Assembly (NCBI GenBank): GCA_921293015.1
Contig: OV121091.1
Location: forward strand, 31,666,839-31,730,838
DNA from: Phorcus lineatus
Lineage: Eukaryota; Mollusca; Gastropoda; Trochida; Trochidae
DNA length: 64,000 nt
Direction: 5' to 3'
The position numbers and the translations under genes were made by a program. Positions 11,951 through 24,289 of this stretch are shown one piece after another. Within the stretch, counting starts at the first letter, position 1, and each line of letters opens with the position of its first letter. The notes below the pieces were generated by a model that saw only the letters and a list, made by a program, of their open reading frames with translations, was not told the DNA's origin and made no database searches.

Positions 11951-13719
11951 ATGGCAGCAGAGTGATGGCAAGATTGAATCCTGTTCTTTCCTTCGCTGAT
12001 AATACCACTCACCCTGTCGCTTTTCAAATATTTATAGACTGATTTGTCTACAATGATGTAAGTGTCAGGCCGGATGTGGACAATGACGCTTGTCTTCTAC
12101 GCAATGAGATTACTAGCTCTGATACAATCACAATGAACTAATGAGCTTGACATGAAATGACAGTGTGGGAATCATATTCTGTAACTGTCTGTCGCTGTAC
12201 TTTTAAGATATATAATGATACAATTAGCATTGTCTGCAAATTTTATAATAGAAATATACTCATAACTGTTGTTAAAAAACAATACATATCATAACTTGTG
12301 ATTTTGGTTCAATACATTTAAGACAATACAAAATAAAAATTACCTAATAATTATGATAGACATTATACTGTATTCTAAATCCTTTATTATCATTAATCAC
12401 CATCTACCAAGAGACAATAAAGAGTTACTAACATAAGCTTTGGTCTAGAGTTTTGGTCTATGAAACATTTGAGCCCTGCATGAAATAGTCTCATCATCTT
12501 CTTCAAATGTTTCCAAAATCACTATTTTTACTTAAAATTAGTATACATGATTTCCAAGTTTCGTACTAATTCAATTTGTAACTAATCTGACATCATATTA
12601 GAGTTTAACAATATAGTTCATAAGACAATGGTTGGTGAAGACCAAGCTAATAGAATAAATTTTCAACACTGTATGACCAAAGGTTTTAAAAATACTTCAA
12701 GATGACATGGTCATGAATCTACCTATATTTAGCAATCTGGAAAGGATTTAAAAAAGGAGAATTAACAGTGATAAATAGCATCATTTCCTCTACTTATATC
12801 TGCAATTAACGTTCCATGTTATGTACACAACAAGCATTTCTCCCCAACAACTATTCTTCTACCATTAGTTTGTTTGCCCCAAAATAATATCACGAAAATG
12901 CACTTATAGTTGTTTGCTTAGCCTGGTTTACAATATGCTGCAAAAGTAATCTCCACATAACACAATCCATGAAATTATTTTCCTATTTACATTCCAGAGT
13001 GTGCACACATAATCCAGTTTTTCTGCACTACATACAACACAGGCTTTGTCTGCTGATGACAATCACATCAGGTACAGACAAGAGTGATTTGTAAACAGAA
13101 ATTATCAACACATCCCCCGCACTTGATGATACACTTCAAGACACTTGTGTACCTTACCATTGCACAAGTGCATCATTCTATTGGGTCATATCAAACTATC
13201 CATTTTTGGAAATCTGTGACAAAGGTGTCATCTCATTTCAGAAATGTCATCGGTTCAATCTATAAGTAAAAACATAATTTTGTGATTTTTCCTACGGTAT
13301 ACTATCTCCGAAAAATATATAATTTGAGACCAACAGGTGGAAGATTTAATATTCAGGGTGAGAGTTATTGTGCTTCCCTTTTCAATGGAACCTCTTCATG
13401 GGTGAAAGTTAAGCTTTATCAGAAACAAATAATTCTGTTCTCTCATAACAAAGAAATAATCTCCATTACTTCAACAGAAGAATATTTATACTGTGTACAC
13501 TCGTACGTAACAAGACTCTGTCATCAAACGCTTTGTCTAAAACTCAAATAAGAAGACTAAAATTGCCTTTTATTTACTGCCAAAATACCCTTATAAATCA
13601 TCTTCAGGGACAAACTGTATAGTTTGATATTATTTAAGTAAATCATTACAGCACTTCATGAACAAATTTCAGTCCACTTTTTCCCTGTTAAGCAGGTTAA
13701 GAGTGCCAACTTGCACAGT
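11951..13719. other. anonymous DNA
   Basis: About 11990-12190 is more balanced in composition and free of repeats, a weak candidate for a conserved noncoding element. The rest, including small open frames at 13084-13269 and 13282-13551, shows no recognisable protein features. Confidence 0.4.
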
Positions 13720-13866
13720 GGTTTTCCTTGGTGTTCAGCCGAGGGGGGCATTTTAGCACATTATGGGCAAATGGGACCCTTTGCAATTGTGAAAGATCCT
13801 GATCTCTGCAATCCTATGGGATACAAAGCTAAATATTGGGCAAATTTTGCTAGGACCCCCTAAAGG
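13720..13866. repeat. dispersed repeat family B, copy 1
   Basis: Collinear with 44250-44400 in the same orientation. Shared landmarks in order are TTTTCCT-GGTGTTCA, a G-rich GAGGG or AGGGTGTC block, GACCC-TTGCAAT, GTGA-AG, TGGGCAAATTT, and AGGAC-CCCT. On the minus strand both copies read GGP, two residues, ICP in a short open stretch. The family may therefore be a decayed coding fragment of an element, though this is uncertain. Confidence 0.65.
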
Positions 13867-16860
13867 AACAACTTCCCTGCTTACATAAAGTCTTTTAGCT
13901 GTTAATAGATTTGCTCGGATTATGTGCGTCCCAACAAGATAGAATTGCATATACTAAGGAGTCTGCAAGATGGCTACAGTAAATATTTGGTGAGCTTGTA
14001 TTTAAAAAAATTTGAGATAAAACAATAATAGATCTGTTCAAAACAATAAAAAGATGAAATATCTTGCAATCAAATTTTGATAAGACTATGACAAATAAGA
14101 TATTTAGATCAAAGGTTGATAGCAAATGGTAGATCTTAAAAAAACCAACAGAGTTTTGTGTCCTAGCGGAAAAGACATCGGGCAAATCAGTTAGCTGGCT
14201 CAGTGACGACAAGAGTGCGCTTCGAAAACTCCATGTGCTAACGGATGCTTTAACGTTGTGCTGATTAACTTGGGGCCAAAGGTCACAGAGACATTAGTTT
14301 CAAGCCTGAGATGTATTTCATAAGAGTGATCTTGCCGGGTATATCAATAAATGAGAATATCTTATATCTTATTTCAATGAGATTGTACATTCCTGTATTC
14401 CTGAACAATTAATAACTACCGGTATAAGAGTTGTTTCTCTTTATTTATAACTAGTGATGTAGCTCCATCAATGAACGTGCCAACAAAAACATTTGGTTCA
14501 AAGAACAACAAAAAGATGCATTTTGCAAAAAAAACATACTTTAAGACACTCAAGCCTACTATAGAAATCCTTTCAATCTATTTCTGATAATTGGTGAAAT
14601 ATATAATTAATATTTGCAGGGTCATAAAGATATTCATGGTGTTTGACTCAATGACAGCCTCATTTCAGTTGACCAGGCACAAAAGTCAAGCTTTAAAAAG
14701 AATTATATAAATTCTGCAGGATAATTCATGGATTATTCTCCAGTTCAACATAACACTGCTCTTTTGAAAACCATTTCATAGTCTGAGAATTCTAATGGGA
14801 TCTGACATTCTAAAACATTGTTTCAAGTCAGCCAGGGGAAAACTGTCATTGGAGCAACTGCACATGAAATTTTGAAGTCGCAGGCCCTTGAGATGAATTA
14901 ATATTGATATGCAGAGCCAGTCTCCTTGGTTAGTCTGTGTGTATGAAGATGTCATCACAATTCCTTCCCTCGAGACAAATGACACAGACAGCTTTGCCAA
15001 AACAAGCTTACTAGAGAACGGTGCAGAAGAAACTGAAAGGTAATCTTAGAAATAACCACATATGGATAATACCTCATCATAAAAACAACGACAACCTGTA
15101 GCTCAGGCACATAAACATTATTCAAAAACAAAATGACAGACACCCCCCCTCCTCCCCCCCATCCCTCATGAACAGGAATTGGGAAAGGCAGGGGCCATGG
15201 GCCATTTTGCACATTGGAAAAAAAAATGGCCCATTAGAATTGAAAAATTTACTATTGCTATAAAGGGGAATGGCCCATTCAGAATTTCTGAAAAAGAATG
15301 AAAGCCCAAAAATTGCCCATTGTCAAAGGTGTCTTTCCTATTCCTACATGAACCTTACAGCACTGTCACTTTTACCATACAACAGCAAGATAGTTTATGA
15401 GTCAGATAAGTTATTCCCAATAAATATTGTTAATAAGTTATGATTTCTTTTGATTGGCCACAAAAAGTCTTTGACCCTTATTATTTCTGCAAACAAAAAT
15501 CACTATTGCATAACATTACAAATTAGGAAAACTATTCTAAATTTAAAAAGGAGAGGAAAATAGATTGATACACAGGGTGGTTAATACACGGGATGGGTTT
15601 CCTATGTTTCCTAAATAATAGAATGACTTACTGAAGAGACATAGATTATGGTGAGTAGTTAATACAGAGGTAGTAACTATTCACAAAACATGTGTTTTCC
15701 TCAGTGAACTGCATTCAACGTCCCAGCCTTTTAGTGCCTATACTACAAATGCAAGCCAATAGATCAGCCTTGAGTCCCTTGGATAATAAGTACCAGTGCA
15801 TGAAATAAGGCTCATCTGCAGTGCAAAACCTGGTTACATTTGGGCAAGGCCAGTCATGACGTTGGTAGGTTTATCTCAGATTTTGCCCTATAAATGAGAT
15901 AAGTTATCCTTTTAAACTTTCCAGGTTTATTTCATACACTGCAGTGTAAAGTAAACAGTAAAACAAACAATGAGTATGTAAGTTTTCAAGAGCACCAACT
16001 CAAAGGGGTATCCTAATACGTTTTCCCTGTCACTTCCATGGATAGGACTATGAATAAAATGAAGCTGACCGCAACACACATATACATTAATATCACAGGG
16101 TCTTAAATAACTTGTTTCTCAAAAAGGTTATTCCTTTAACTTAAGCCCAGGGCACCATTCTGCTGGAACATTTGACACTTGCTATTGAAATGCAGACTCA
16201 GAAATAGGTTAATGTTAAAAACAAACATGTACATGTATTGAAAAGTAATCTTGGGAGATGAGAATCTTGAGCAATATCTTGGTTTGTATTAGCATTGGAG
16301 GATATTTGCAGGGTATCATTAGTACAGATGAAATCAGAATTTTGCAATATTTTACATTAAAACTATTATTAGAGATATTATATCAACCAAACTTAAACCA
16401 TTATTTACTGATTAGATTAAAGACAAAGATTCTTCTTTTTAGCCAGCAGCAAAATCTTCATTGTCAATTTGATCATTCTAATTTTTCATATGTAATATTG
16501 TATAATTTTATATAATACAATAGACTCATCTAAAAAGTGACAAAATATAATGTCATCTGGTGATGGAAACTGAGAAGTGCACACCATAATTGACCAAAAT
16601 CGAGAGAAATGTATTCTTATGTACAAAAGTTCCAGTTGTCTGAATCTCAATTTTTGCATTTAAATCAGCTAAAACAGTACAAGCAGATAACTCTAATTGA
16701 CACTTCCATTACGTGTGAAGAATTTCAAAGTTCAGGGATCTGATAATCACTACACATGCCGACAGTTGAGGAATGAAAATGTCATTTCATCAAATCTGAT
16801 CCTATTAAACTAAAGCGGCTTAATACCATAGCTGTGCACACATGCAATACAACCCCTGGT
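13867..16860. other. anonymous DNA with a C-rich run
   Basis: A polypyrimidine run of C with a few T lies at about 15144-15169, and several TGGCCCATT-like phrases follow at 15190-15300 as a loose local duplication. No gene, TIR element or ordered tandem array was recognised. Confidence 0.45.
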
Positions 16861-17689
16861 ACAAGGTGGGGATGAAGCGGGGATCACTTACCAGATAACA
16901 GGTGCTTGTCAGGTATATCCCATATGTGTTATACTCCTGGCAGGATCGTCACATATGTCAAAGAATCACCCGTTTGAAACAAATGTGAATAAAATTCTAA
17001 GTGTAACATACAGATAGAAAGTAATTCCTCAGTGTCACTTCACAGACAAAATCAAAAGTTTGGGCCAGTGTCACCAACAGATATGTTTGGATTATCACAA
17101 GTTCCTAGAAAATGTAAGTAAAATTTTGTAGCAAAATACAGATTGATGGCAAAAATTCAAAGTAAGGACAAAAATATCAGATCTAAATTATAACTGTACA
17201 GTTAATCCTCTTTGGCATTAGGCCAACCCTATCCTTGCAGCACGGACATGCAGGCTCACTCAGGGTTCAATCTCGACACTTGTGTAACCAATAGTAACAC
17301 TTGAAGGAACGACCCTCACACAGCCTCAGAGGATATGTGAATCTTATCCACAGGCAAATGTAAATCTAGTCCTCGCAGAAAAATGTATATCACAGTCCTA
17401 GAGCAATAGAGAGACTGATAAAACTGTCTAACAGAGATCAACTCTTACGGGGACTGTCACATCACACGTGGGGACAACCTCCAATCACACACAGAGCGGG
17501 GGAGCATATATGCACTCAAGCTTCAGAGCCAGTAAGCCAGTCACAACAATAACAAGTTGGCCACTTGAGTGATAATCCAGCAGTAACACAGTTCACAAAT
17601 ACAAATAGAGGAAATGGACTGGTAAGTCTGGAGGCAGACCCTCATTGAAAGTCTACTCTGTGGTTGGTCCAACTGGCGGGAATAGAGCT

Positions 17690-17880
17690 ACGACCCTCCC
17701 AGTTAAGAGTTGGATGAGAGTTTTTAATCTGGACCCTCCCAACCTCCGCAGAGTTGTAATCTAGAGCCTCAAACCTAGGGAGAGTTGATAATCTAGACCC
17801 TCCCAGTTGAGATAGATTGATAATCTTAACCCTCCCTGCTATAGGAGAGTGCTTGATAAGCCGAGAGCTACTCAAGAGTA
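17690..17880. repeat. degenerate 32-38-bp tandem repeat, about five copies
   Basis: The phrase ACCCTCCCAG, or close variants of it, recurs at about 17694, 17733, 17765, 17798 and 17830. Between repeats lie AATCTAGA-type spacers and GAGAGTTGATAATC-like text. The copies are diverged, so the array is old. It lies in an otherwise unremarkable stretch (16937-18950) with no recognisable gene. Confidence 0.7.
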
Positions 17881-19023
17881 CTACAGGTTTCATGAGGATT
17901 GAGTCCAACCAGAGTAGCAAGGTGGAGAGACTCTAGCGTACTGTCTCTACACATGGTACTGGATCAGGACAGTGTGTTTGTTTATCTGTGGGATTCTGCT
18001 TTCTTACTTGATGGCTTGTTATAATGTTACACGTTGGCAAGATTGAAAGTGGGATATGATATGATTGAATGTGACATGTGGATGGATGGAATGTTCCAAA
18101 ATGAAACATATGTCCTTTAAACACTATTAGCCCTTGCCTTACCTTTTTGTTTAAGAATGTGCTAAATAGTTTCGGCATTCTTGATCATCAACACTTGAAT
18201 ACGAATCACAACTTATAAGTCCACTGGCTCACGCCTGTCCATGAATATTTCTTGTTGTGCATAAAAAGGGTTAATATGTAAGCTGCCACTACAGCATAGT
18301 AGGAAATATCTTATCTTCAAAGCACGACAATCCTATAATGATTACATTTTTGGTAAGTTGGTATCCCTGCATATTGGGTACTCAGAATGTTTGGGTTCAA
18401 TGGCTATAGACTTAGAGCTATTTTCATTATTATCAAAGGTGGCACTAAACTCATATTTAGTACAACAATCAGTCATGACATAAAACTTATTTCATCAATA
18501 TCCTAAGATTCAAACTTATTGTCAGTCAGTAAGCAATATTGAATACATTTTAAAACTTTCTTATAAACATTTTTGAAGAGCTTAAAAACTGCATCATAAC
18601 TCACAATGATAGCATGTTCTTTGAATTGAATACCAGTACAATGACAGGTTAGTTAAGCAGTGAAGCAACATCCCCATATCATCTCAGGAAGGTTGATAAT
18701 GTTATAACACATAGCTATTTGTGTAACTAATTGACTATTAGCCCAGCGGAAGGGTCAGGCAATAAACACACACTATATGAGGTGGAGACGGCAGACAGAA
18801 AACTTGTTACCATAATCACAATGTGCTCATGACAGCTTGTGTTAACCCTCCTCCTGCTAAACTAAAGCCAAAGCTTAATTCAAAACTTTTCTGATCTGAT
18901 CTGATATTCTTCAATTCAGAGTCCATTTGCAAGAATGTTCTGTAATGCGCTACATATGTAGCATGCAGTCTATATATGTGTATCTACACAACATATGAAC
19001 ATATGTATCTATGCAATGTATTG

Positions 19024-19052
19024 TGACGTCATAATTGTTACTCATGACGTCA
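19024..19052. promoter_or_regulatory. paired CRE-like palindromes 21 bp apart
   Basis: TGACGTCA occurs at 19024-19031 and again at 19045-19052. This palindrome is the classical CREB/ATF binding site. A matching pair with the same spacing and similar intervening bases lies at 32164-32192. Here the pair immediately precedes the hammerhead. Whether it acts as a promoter of a small element is inference. Confidence 0.3.
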
Positions 19053-19057
19053 TCACC

Positions 19058-19112
19058 GATGTCATTCACCTGATGAGACCTTATGGTCGAAAGTACTTGT
19101 GAATAAATCATC
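19058..19112 (+). ncRNA. hammerhead self-cleaving ribozyme (type I, minimal stem III)
   Basis: All invariant parts of a hammerhead are present in the right order and spacing. CTGATGA is at 19070-19076. Stem II is GACC (19077-19080) paired with GGTC (19085-19088) around a TTAT loop. GAA follows at 19089-19091. A92 and T97 then form the A15.1-U16.1 pair, leaving T98 as the cleavage-site residue (H17). Stem I pairs ATTCAC (19064-19069) perfectly with GTGAAT (19099-19104), and a small internal loop is followed by GAT/ATC pairing. Cleavage is predicted between 19098 and 19099. Such hammerheads with a one- or two-base-pair stem III are known from metazoan Penelope-like elements and small retrozyme-like elements. 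No reverse transcriptase or second ribozyme copy is seen next to it, so this is probably a solo or truncated element. Catalytic activity is not demonstrated. Confidence 0.85.
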
Positions 19113-19224
19113 TTGATTTTCTTATCATACAATAACAATAAAATATCAGGACATCCAGTTTCCTTTTTCAAACATTTACAGTGGAACACAGAAAGCTAGA
19201 AATTGTTTCTGCAGCAGTCCAATG

Positions 19225-19303
19225 GTTATTTGTGGCTGTAGATTGCAGTTAAACCTGCTAACATCTGCTTGAAATTTTTGAAACTAGCCAACCATGGACT
19301 GAA
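19225..19303 (-). mobile_element. SINE 3' fragment (same family as 36.0 kb)
   Basis: TGGCTGTAGATTGCAGTTAA, then ACCTGC, ACATCTGCTTGAA and CCAACCATGG, are collinear with the tail half of the SINE at 36000-36060 (TGGCTATGCATTGCGGTGAA, ACCTGC, GCATCTGCTAGAA, CGAACCATGG). Only the 3' portion survives. It lies in the minus orientation like the other copies. Confidence 0.55.
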
Positions 19304-19312
19304 ACATTACTC

Positions 19313-19364
19313 TATAGTATAGTATAGTATAGTATAGTATAGTATAGTATAGTATAGTATAGTA
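19313..19364. repeat. (TATAG)n pentanucleotide microsatellite
   Basis: About ten perfect pentanucleotide repeats without interruption, suggesting a recent and probably polymorphic tract. Confidence 0.97.
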
Positions 19365-20730
19365 CCAAACGTTCATTGGAAGGCAAACCTCTGTACTTTA
19401 CCACCCAGGTAGAACAGAAAGATTATTGGTCAAATGGAGAAATGACACCTTTCATAATTATCAACAGGCAGAATATTAGCTCATAAAGTAAGAAGAACAT
19501 GTGGAAGTATATGTTGTTTCTTCAAAGGTTACAAGTCAACTTTGCTTAAGCTTCAATGAAGCTCATATCTTATCATATCAGCTCATAACAATATATTCTA
19601 TTTTCGTATGGCAGATAACTGAAATATGGTACCAGTACATATTGTGTCAACAGCACCGGGAGGGTTAATCAAACTCAAACAGTGGTGATGACAGGCTGAA
19701 TTATCTCTCCCTGTATTAGATACAGCCTCCTAATATGCCTTCCACTATTATTCCATCAACACTGCCAGCCCTCTCTAAACACTAAACAAATTGGGGTTAA
19801 CAACGGCAATCTTTTGGAAGTGGTACAAACTTCCATTTTAATATTATTTTACATTTTAAACAAAAACAGAAATGGTCCTTTCATATGTTCTCAGCTTTCA
19901 ATATTCAATTTGTAAATTCTAAAAATACTTTTACATAAGGATCAAATTAATTTCAGACTTCTGAAAATCTTTTTAACAGCAACATATCATAATTTGATTG
20001 ACATGATTTGATTACTTTGCTTCAAACACAATTTAATATTCATCAAGCTTGCACGGATATAAAATTGGTTGTTAAATTTGGCAAGTATTCATCGATTTCT
20101 CTGCTAATGAGCAAAGAATGGTTTGAAATATTACCTTGCTATACTTTCAACATTGCTGTAATAAAATCAGTGAGAGACTAAAGTGTCACTTTAAATCTAA
20201 TTTATCAATGTTAAATCTAATCAATATTAACCTAGTTTCAAGTTCTAAAGATGTAGTTGAATGCAAAGCCATGAAGAAAATTCTGTGATTAGACAAAAAT
20301 AATCCTTAAAATCTTTTTTAAATGTTTTAACAAGAATATGGGACTTTTATATAAATTAAGTGTAATGTCACTCGTCTGAAGTTCCAAGAAAAGTAGAAAA
20401 TGTGAAATGCTTTGATGTTCAATCTAGTTGATTTTCATTTGAATTTATTGAAATGCATATATTTTTTTTAGAAATAAAAAACATTACATGTCCCTTTGTT
20501 GTTGATATTTATTTGAAGAGACAAGGTGAGAGCTTGGCTCCTTGGAAATGTACTGTCATATATTTCATCATTTACATTAGAAGAAAGACAAGTCCAAATC
20601 ATTTGTTTTACCTATATTTTCAACTAGTCTGAGGGCGTGTTCCACGGTGCTAGAAGTGGCTGACGGTACTGAGTGGCGGTCCGGATCCACTAAAGGATGC
20701 TGGATGGTAGACTAAGGGTTAAACCGAAAT

Positions 20731-20961
20731 ATGAAGCTTAAATGGGGGCTAACCATCCAACGGATGACAACTCGGTGTTTACAATTAAGTTTTTAATTGT
20801 TACGTTTCTTACTTGTGAGGGTGGCTTCATCAGACTGATCATGAAACTTCATCAGGTCTGATGAAGCCACCCTTACAGGTGGCGAAACGTAACAATTAAA
20901 AACTTAATTGTAAATACTGAGTTGTTATCCGTTGGATGGTTACCCCCCTTGAAACCTATAT
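20731..20961. mobile_element. large inverted repeat with a hammerhead-like core
   Basis: Two arms of about 100 bp (20731-20835 and 20856-20961) are reverse complements with few mismatches, separated by about 20 bp. Landmarks are AACCATCCAACGGATGACAA on the left and its complement on the right, and ACAATTAAGTTTTTAATTGT inside each arm. In the right arm, CTGATGA (20858-20864), GCCACC/GGTGGC pairing (20866-20871 with 20878-20883) and GAAAC (20884-20888) recall a hammerhead. However, one extra A precedes stem II, and stems I and III do not form convincingly. The left arm's counterpart has a broken stem II. This could be a foldback transposon or two inverted ribozyme-like element ends. Confidence 0.7.
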
Positions 20962-20966
20962 TTTCA

Positions 20967-23379
20967 GAACATGAAAAAAGCATACTTGGTAGAAAACCAT
21001 GTCTCTTCAAAATTCAAACTACAGGACTCTGAATAGATGCACTGAGTAGATAAAACTTTATGGAATAAATTGAAAGCACAAGAGATTTTCAGGGAAACAC
21101 CCTTATTCATCAGAGAAGAAAAATAACCCATTTAAAGGCCCCTACCTGTTGGAGAGGCATTGAGTAGTTCATGCTGAGTATGTGAGTGTTTTATTGAAGC
21201 AGCACTGAAAATAATCTAGTCTCTATTGAAACAGCTCTCTCTTCAAGAGATTCTGCCCTTTCCTGAATTATAGACGTTTCCACCATGGTCCTGTATTGTG
21301 TCTGGCCACTACCGTACTATTTCCCTGAACAGCAAGGAACCTGTCCTCTCCTCTATCCACTCACTTCAAGTGGGCCAAGTAATTGTGAAAATCAACCTCC
21401 TTTGCTACTCCTGTTTGTGAAAAAAAAAGATTAGATTTCTTCCAGTTGAGGGGAGCAATCACTGACATGGGGACCGAGCACAATCACATTACAGGCTAAA
21501 CTTATTGTTGCAGGGTGATTGAGAGTAAATCCTCTGACAAAGCTCCTCTGACGACTGAGGAGATTTTCAGCCTCCATTTGAGTTTAGACAGGCCATGAAG
21601 AGTCCAATGTCGCTTCTGTCAATTGAATTACGATTGGAGGCTGTGACCGTCTAACATTTTTGGAGGTTGTTGAACAGAGTTTCAGTAGCGGCGTTTGAGA
21701 GAAAGAACATGGAAACTTGGACCTGATCCCCAGAAATATAGACTTGCTGTTGTATAAGGTTTAACCTCTATAAGCAATTTTTCCAACGGAAAGCAATGGT
21801 TCTTGGCACAATTAAGTCCTCAAACCTATGGCAAGTCAGAAACAAGCTTGGCTCACTGCTGAATCGCAGGATTTCCAAGTTTTAAGGGTTAAATATCATT
21901 CTATATCCCTACCCACATATCCCTAACTTATCAGGACAAATCTTTGAATCATATTGGTTCAGTATATATCTTATCTGTTTCATTTTCCTTTCTCAAAGTC
22001 TTTACACAGCATATCAAATACTTAAATATGATGGGTTTTTAAAAAAAATAATCTGGTAAAAATCTAAGGATCCTTCTTTAATGCTAATTTCTAACTCTTA
22101 TGACAACCTATGTGGTGCCAAGAATAAAAAATTATGAGAAGGTCCATCTTGTTTAAATATCCCTGGACACTCCTGTTTCCTTGGCTGAGAGACCTTTCTA
22201 AAGCTTCATTTCACACCCTGTAGTTATAAATTGTGTCACACATACAACTTGTAGTCTACTATCCTCTACCTCTGCACCATGAGTGCTTATTAAGTACAAT
22301 CATTTACATTCTCATTTAGCGAACCATCGCAAAAAAAAGACAAAGAAATCAATATTTAAAAACTTAAAGACTAAAGACTCAACTTTAGTCAATGGCAAAA
22401 AGGTTGAGTTTTCTCCAGAAGAACCTACGACATGAAGATCAAATGATGTATTTATGAAAAACCTGCTTTTTTTTAAATCTGCAGAGCAGCCAATCTCTGA
22501 TTAGTGTCAGTAGCTGGTTCAATGAATGACCAGTCGTGCTTGTCTGGCCGGTTGGTTGCTTGGCTGCTTCAAAGATATGTTGTACTTGAGTTTGTACATT
22601 TTTAAAAGGCTTGGGTTGGGTTTTTTAAAAACAAAGTCACTGAAGTAATGGGAAGGTGACCTACTGGCATGTATTTCTACCAAATATTCTCTGACATTTG
22701 CCTGGAATGTTTTTAGTGCAAGAAAATTAAGAAACTAAATTTACATTTTTCTAAAGGTTGATGTCAACAAATTGTCTCTAAAGTCTTGAAATCATAAAGG
22801 GTTTTTATATAGATAACAATGGTATACTGCTTACCTCAGTAACTTCAGATGATTTGTATCATACTTATGAACACCCTTCAAAGTTTTATAACAATACAGA
22901 AACGATTAATTATCAATTTTCATGAAAGCAGATGTGTTCAGTCCATTCAATGGCAGTAACTACTACGTCTAACATATGTGACTCCAGAAGCAACAAGAGA
23001 CAATGATATTCCAAGCTTGAAATCATGATAGACACTTCTGTTTAGTAAGTATGAAATCTGAGATGATCGGTAATTATATGTACATCTTGGTCGAATTATT
23101 GTCACTGTAATGGAGACATCTAACTGATTTCAACATCAATTCATTGACAAAATCAAATTGTATTTCATGAAATCAAAGGGTCCATATGGTTTCAACATGG
23201 ATTTTCTAGAGTCATTTTGCTTGATAACGGATATATGAAAATGATATATCTTATCTGCGAGGCATTTTAGAAGTTTGGATGATGGTAATGAAGAGAAGTA
23301 TATAATTCTTTTTTAAAAAGATATGCAATGTTTCGACACAGATCTGCTTGTACAAGACAGACAAATCTGAAAATGTCAC
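20967..23379. other. anonymous DNA
   Basis: The interval 21430-21720 is less AT-rich and repeat-free, a weak conserved-element candidate. Nothing else was recognised here. Gene calls are not supported on either strand. Confidence 0.4.
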
Positions 23380-23780
23380 ATGAATAAAGAAGTTATCCTT
23401 CTCATCTTTCTCTCCAATACAGAAAACAATATAAGTAATAATTGTAATAATAGTAAATTACAAAATGAATACCATGTATTACTAGAATGTCCATTCAATA
23501 ATGATGTAAGAAAAAAATGTACACCATGTATTATTACACTAACCCTAATCAAAATAGATTTATAAGTTTATTGAATCATATTATCTTATTACATTTAGCT
23601 GTTTTTTTAATTATATTATTATCTTACTATATTTAGCTGTCTATTGTACAAAAGTATTACCTGTAGGTTAGTTTCAGTATAATTAATGTCAAGGCGCTCC
23701 AGAATGTATGTTACTATGTATGTCAATGTACTAATAGCTTCATGGCCATTCATACTAATAAAATCTGTCTGTATGTAATG
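23380..23780 (+). pseudogene. 5'-truncated, frameshifted LINE ORF C-terminus and 3' UTR
   Basis: The reading around 23440-23515 gives C, nine residues, H, four residues, C (C-X9-H-X4-C) followed by P-F-N-N-D-V-R-K-K. This is the same spacing and flavour as the C-terminal zinc motif of the intact LINE protein at 57.6 kb (C685, H695, C700, then Y-S-D-I-R). After a frameshift the text continues N-P-N-Q-N-R-F-I-S-L-L-N, as usual just after that motif in LINE proteins. An AATAAA lies at 23757-23762 near the presumed element end. The upstream reverse transcriptase is absent. This is a dead fragment of a family distinct from the 57.6-kb copy. Confidence 0.6.
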
Positions 23781-24289
23781 ATAAGTAATCAGAACCAAAT
23801 TCAACAAATAATCTGCGCAAGACCGCCCCTTAAAGCTAATGAAGATAACAGTAAATAAAGAGAAATAAGAGGCAATCTGGTATCATTTGTTAAGCATTAG
23901 TTTAGTTAAACTATCAATCCAACAGTCAATTCCCTTGAAACACAGTCTATTTTTTACTTTTCTACCTCACCCTGAGAAATATTGTACAATTTAAAAAATA
24001 AATCTAGAATCTGTCATCTAATCTCTGTTGGGCTCCTTTAACTAATTATGAATGGATTGTTGTTATTATTATCAAAAATTAGATAGATAAAGATTCCTAA
24101 GGTTTTTAACAGAAGTGGCATTTGAATAAGTTTAATTCTCGGCAATCAAATGAGGTTAAATTTTCAAACGGAAAAGCCAACATTTTCAGGAATGTGAAAG
24201 ATTCAAAATCAATACTACAACACTAAAAATATTTTGGTTAAAAAATACATCCAGTATGAAAATCATAAATCAACTTTTCTAAAAATAGA

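Noticed and set aside
13282-13551. 89-codon open frame outside repeats
   Set aside because: No recognisable motif or family feature. Frames of this size are expected by chance in 64 kb.
21064-21122. CTGATGA followed by an AGGG/CCCT pairing and GAAA on the minus strand
   Set aside because: Three unpaired bases separate the core from the stem, and no stem I or III forms; treated as coincidence.
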